A stretch of DNA of 16,070 nt, from contig SFFC01000047.1 of the NCBI GenBank assembly GCA_004556985.1, positions 1 to 16,070 on the forward strand, given 5' to 3'. The position numbers and the translations under genes are program-made. Shown here one piece after another: positions 13,783 through 16,070 of this stretch. Position 1 is the stretch's first letter; each line of letters begins with the position of its first letter. The notes beneath the pieces were generated by a model that saw only the letters and a program-made list of their open reading frames with translations, did no database searches and had not been told where the DNA came from. Source of the DNA: Clostridiales bacterium. GTDB taxonomy: Bacteria > Bacillota > Clostridia > Christensenellales > Aristaeellaceae.

Positions 13783-15450
13783 GTGAAGAAGGCATGGATC
13801 GCCCTGATTGCGGCGCTGCTGCTGGCGGCGCTGGCCGTCACGGGAATTTGCGAAACGCTGTATGTCGACAACCGGGAGACGGACAAGATCTACCCCGAGC
13901 GGCTGAACATGCGCGACGCGCCCTCCAAGGCGGGCGGCATCCTGGGCCTGTACTATACCGGCGCCCAGGTGACGGTGCTCGGCGTGGAGAACGAGGAATA
14001 CACCAAGGTGGAAATCGGCGGAATGACGGGCTACATGGCCAGCGAATACCTGATCACGCAGGAGGAGGCCGTCGCCCGCTATGGCGAGGACGGCGGATTC
14101 GGCGACTGCCGCATCGCGGAGGTTGATCTGACAGGCCTGTGGCGCAGCACGGTGCCGCTGCTTGAGACGACGGACAAGGGCTCGACGGCGCTGGGCACGC
14201 TGCGCACGGGCGACCGCGTTGCGCTGGTGGGCATCATTGACGATTGGGCTTATATCCGGGCGGCGTTTGACGGCGAGGAGAGGCTGGGCTATGTGCCGCT
14301 CGACTCGCTGACGGACGTGGACGAGCGCAAGGTGTACATCATCGCGGGCAAGAAAGCGGACAGCCAGACCAACCTCTACGCGGCGGCCAACGACCGCGCG
14401 GAGATCCTGATGGCGCTCAAGAACGGCACGGCCTGCTTCAGCCTCTTTGGCCGCAAGGAGGGCGAATGGGTGAAGGTGCGCGTGGGCGGCGTGACGGGCT
14501 ATATCCGCTATACGCAGACGGCAAACCTCTATGCGCTTGGCAGCGAGCCGCGCAGCGTCGTGCCGTATTATCCGCTGCAGATGACGACGAAGGGCGACAC
14601 GCTGCTTTACAGCGACAGGGACGACACGACACAGCCCTATATGACGCTGGGGCAGGATCTGAAGGTTGAGGTGCTCGCCGAGAGCGGCGAGAGCGCCTAT
14701 GTCCGCACGATGGAGGGCGGCGCGGGCGCCTTTGACTGCGGCGACTTCGGCTATGTTCCGCTGAACAGCCTGACGCTGACGGCGGCGGGCACGAGTCTCG
14801 GCGTCGCGCAGGTGGACGACGGCGATCTGCCGGGCATTCTGCTCTCCGAGCCGCAGGCGGACGCCGGGATAGTCGGCGCGCTGTGCGCTGGCGCGCAGGT
14901 ACGCATCACCTCCTTTACGCAGACGGACTACGCGCAGGTTGCGCTGGGCGACGTGACGGGCTATCTGCTCAAGGACGCGATCCGCGTGCTCAGCGAGCCG
15001 GACGAGCCCATCTCCGACAGGATTCCCCAGCGCGCCACGGTGCTCAGCGACCTGACGCTGCGCACTGCGCCGCAGGCGAACGCGCAGGAGGGCGAGGAGG
15101 TCGCGGCGGGCAGCCGCGTCTACATGCTCGGGCAGTTCGGCGACTGGGCCTATGTGCGCGCGGCGGACAAGCCAGGCCTCGACGTGACTGGAGAAGCCGC
15201 CGACCACACGGGCTTTGCCCTGCTGTCTCAGCTCGACGCGCCGGCGAGCACGACGCATCTGACCGCCTTTGTTTCGACGGACAAGGTCAACCTGCGCAGC
15301 GAGGCGAGCAGCCAGACCGGGCAGATCATCGGCAAGGTTCGCTTGGGCGAGCGCCTGCGCGTCGCGGACTACGGCACGAAGTGGACCTGCATCGTCACGC
15401 TGGACGGCAAGCGTGGCTATGTCATGACGCAGTACCTGACCTTTGAATGA
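13783..15450 (+). CDS. Secreted or membrane-anchored protein with seven SH3-like repeats
   Basis: A 555-residue exported protein. It opens with two lysines and a hydrophobic stretch (about residues 4-22), a signal peptide or N-terminal anchor; the Cys that follows is not in a good lipobox (preceded by Ile). The remainder is seven tandem bacterial SH3-like units, roughly 37-92, 113-177, 183-245, 262-333, 338-403, 414-486 and 492-555. Each tends to have the pattern of an NLR-type opening, a middle G-x-x-V strand and an ending G-Y-V/M/I. The last (VNLRSEASSQTGQIIGKV...GKRGYVMTQYL) is the most canonical. No catalytic domain is present. Such repeats usually bind peptidoglycan. The GTG at 13783 is preferred over the ATG at 13753 because AAGGAG lies 10 bases upstream. 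An 8-bp hairpin (13707-13727) lies in the gap before it. Confidence 0.85.
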   Translation: MKKAWIALIAALLLAALAVTGICETLYVDNRETDKIYPERLNMRDAPSKAGGILGLYYTGAQVTVLGVENEEYTKVEIGGMTGYMASEYLITQEEAVARYGEDGGFGDCRIAEVDLTGLWRSTVPLLETTDKGSTALGTLRTGDRVALVGIIDDWAYIRAAFDGEERLGYVPLDSLTDVDERKVYIIAGKKADSQTNLYAAANDRAEILMALKNGTACFSLFGRKEGEWVKVRVGGVTGYIRYTQTANLYALGSEPRSVVPYYPLQMTTKGDTLLYSDRDDTTQPYMTLGQDLKVEVLAESGESAYVRTMEGGAGAFDCGDFGYVPLNSLTLTAAGTSLGVAQVDDGDLPGILLSEPQADAGIVGALCAGAQVRITSFTQTDYAQVALGDVTGYLLKDAIRVLSEPDEPISDRIPQRATVLSDLTLRTAPQANAQEGEEVAAGSRVYMLGQFGDWAYVRAADKPGLDVTGEAADHTGFALLSQLDAPASTTHLTAFVSTDKVNLRSEASSQTGQIIGKVRLGERLRVADYGTKWTCIVTLDGKRGYVMTQYLTFE

Positions 15451-15517
15451 CCGGAATCAAGCAAAATGCAGCTCGATCATCGGGAATGAAAAGCCGGTGG
15501 ACGCAGCGGAAAATTCA

Positions 15518-15546
15518 GGCCAGAGGCACAAAACCTCTGGCCTTTT
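15518..15546 (+). terminator. Intrinsic terminator after the SH3-repeat gene
   Basis: A perfect 9-bp stem, GGCCAGAGG (15518-15526) with CCTCTGGCC (15534-15542), encloses CACAAAA and is followed by TTTT. It lies 67 bases beyond the SH3-repeat stop and ends the rightward run that starts at 11485. Confidence 0.88.
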
Positions 15547-15556
15547 CCATGGATTG

Positions 15557-15565
15557 TGATACAAT
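15557..15565 (+). promoter_or_regulatory. Extended -10 promoter of the MazG-like gene
   Basis: TGATACAAT is an extended -10 element (TG, one base, then TACAAT). No good -35 exists: the 17-base position (15537-15542) reads CTGGCC, inside the preceding terminator stem. The start codon is 35 bases beyond the -10. Confidence 0.5.
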
Positions 15566-15599
15566 GTGTCTGTCGAGTCATATTTGGGGAGGATGCATT

Positions 15600-15953
15600 G
15601 TGAAAGTCACGATCGAGGAACTGGAAGATTACCTGCAGGATCATTATCGCCATGGCGGCAAGGAGCAAAGCCTGTTCATGAAGCTCGTGGAGGAAATTGG
15701 AGAGGTCGCAGAGGTTCTGAACAAAAAGGCGGGAAGGAAAGCCTCCGGCGATGAGGATCTGCAGGCGCAGCTGGGCGAGGAACTGGCGGATGTGATCCAT
15801 TATGCTGTGGCCATCGCCGCACTGAACGGCCTTGATCTGAATGGGATCATCCTGAAAAAGGACAGGAATGCATCTGTAAAATATCATCACAGGGTCAATT
15901 TGGAGCAGTTTGTTTTGAATAAACGGGATGCGGAGATAAAACCGCAGCCTTGA
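15600..15953 (+). CDS. MazG-like nucleotide pyrophosphohydrolase
   Basis: A 117-residue all-helical protein of the MazG/dCTPase-like superfamily, which hydrolyses (d)NTPs or modified nucleotides to monophosphate and pyrophosphate with Mg2+. The two metal-binding helices carry the family pattern: E32-I-G-E35 (in LVEEIGEVAEVL) and E61-L-A-D64 (in EELADVIHYAVAIA). It is a single-domain form, half the length of full MazG, so the substrate is open. The GTG at 15600 is chosen because GGGGAGG ends 7 bases upstream; the open frame before it runs across the terminator and promoter and is not coding. Base composition is lower in GC than in neighbouring genes (about 38 percent by hand count for 15841-15900), with more A/T-ending codons. 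Confidence 0.87.
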   Translation: MKVTIEELEDYLQDHYRHGGKEQSLFMKLVEEIGEVAEVLNKKAGRKASGDEDLQAQLGEELADVIHYAVAIAALNGLDLNGIILKKDRNASVKYHHRVNLEQFVLNKRDAEIKPQP

Positions 15954-16016
15954 AGCATGGACGGAGCGCGCTGCCCATTGTAATGGACGCCCATGGGGGA
16001 GGCGTCATTTCCCCAA

Positions 16017-16035
16017 TGTCATTAAGATAATGACA
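16017..16035. repeat. Perfect 19-bp inverted repeat near the right edge
   Basis: TGTCATTA (16017-16024) and TAATGACA (16028-16035) form an 8-bp perfect inverted repeat around AGA. No T-tract follows, so it is not a typical terminator. It may be an operator for a gene beyond the window. The rest of 15954-16070 holds no recognised gene. Confidence 0.5.
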
Positions 16036-16070
16036 GCGACAGAATAAACGAAGATCCAGAACGAGAAAAA

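Noticed and set aside
13675..15258. A 527-codon open frame on the minus strand
   Set aside because: It is the antisense of the SH3-repeat gene, and its His/Arg/Ala-rich composition and lack of motifs mark it as non-coding.

Overview
The window is high-GC, densely packed bacterial chromosome. Its ordinary genes point to a GC-rich Clostridia-type Bacillota. Evidence for this is a lysA of the variant common in Clostridia (FGLHAFLASNT in place of the usual HIGS-type motif), a TrmB with an NFCNPW motif, a DegV protein, a ComEC, strong AGGAGG-type ribosome binding sites, and sigma-A-like TTGACA/TATAAT promoters. This placement is an inference from protein style; no marker gene is present to fix a genus. 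No tRNA, rRNA, CRISPR array, transposase or phage gene was found.

Layout. Bases 1-6811 are one long rightward run. It starts with a polysaccharide pyruvyl transferase (cut off at the left edge), whose stop overlaps the start of an F420-hydrogenase-beta-like iron-sulfur protein. These are followed by comEC, an orphan ParB-like protein, a DegV lipid-binding protein and tadA, and the run ends at a clear hairpin terminator (6822-6853). A strong promoter then drives lysA through a short leader with two competing hairpins. From 8268 to 11321 single genes alternate in strand: a serine hydrolase (-), an M20 metallopeptidase (+) and an SRAP/YedK-like protein (-). A second rightward run (11485-15450) holds a GNAT acetyltransferase, trmB, a diacylglycerol-kinase-family lipid kinase and a secreted protein with seven SH3-like repeats, closed by a terminator at 15518-15546. 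A small MazG-like gene with its own extended -10 promoter follows, and base composition falls sharply in this last 600 bases.

How the genes fit together. Most are single-function housekeeping or maintenance genes rather than one pathway: lysine synthesis (lysA), tRNA modification (tadA, trmB), abasic-site protection (SRAP), nucleotide clean-up (MazG-like) and DNA uptake (comEC). The first two genes look like the end of a surface-polysaccharide cluster lying to the left. The lipid kinase and SH3-repeat protein both act at the envelope.

I see no clearly new multi-gene system. The observations most worth following are the lysA leader switch, the orphan ParB-like protein with altered CTP-motif residues, and the serine hydrolase that lacks the basic residue of its third catalytic motif.
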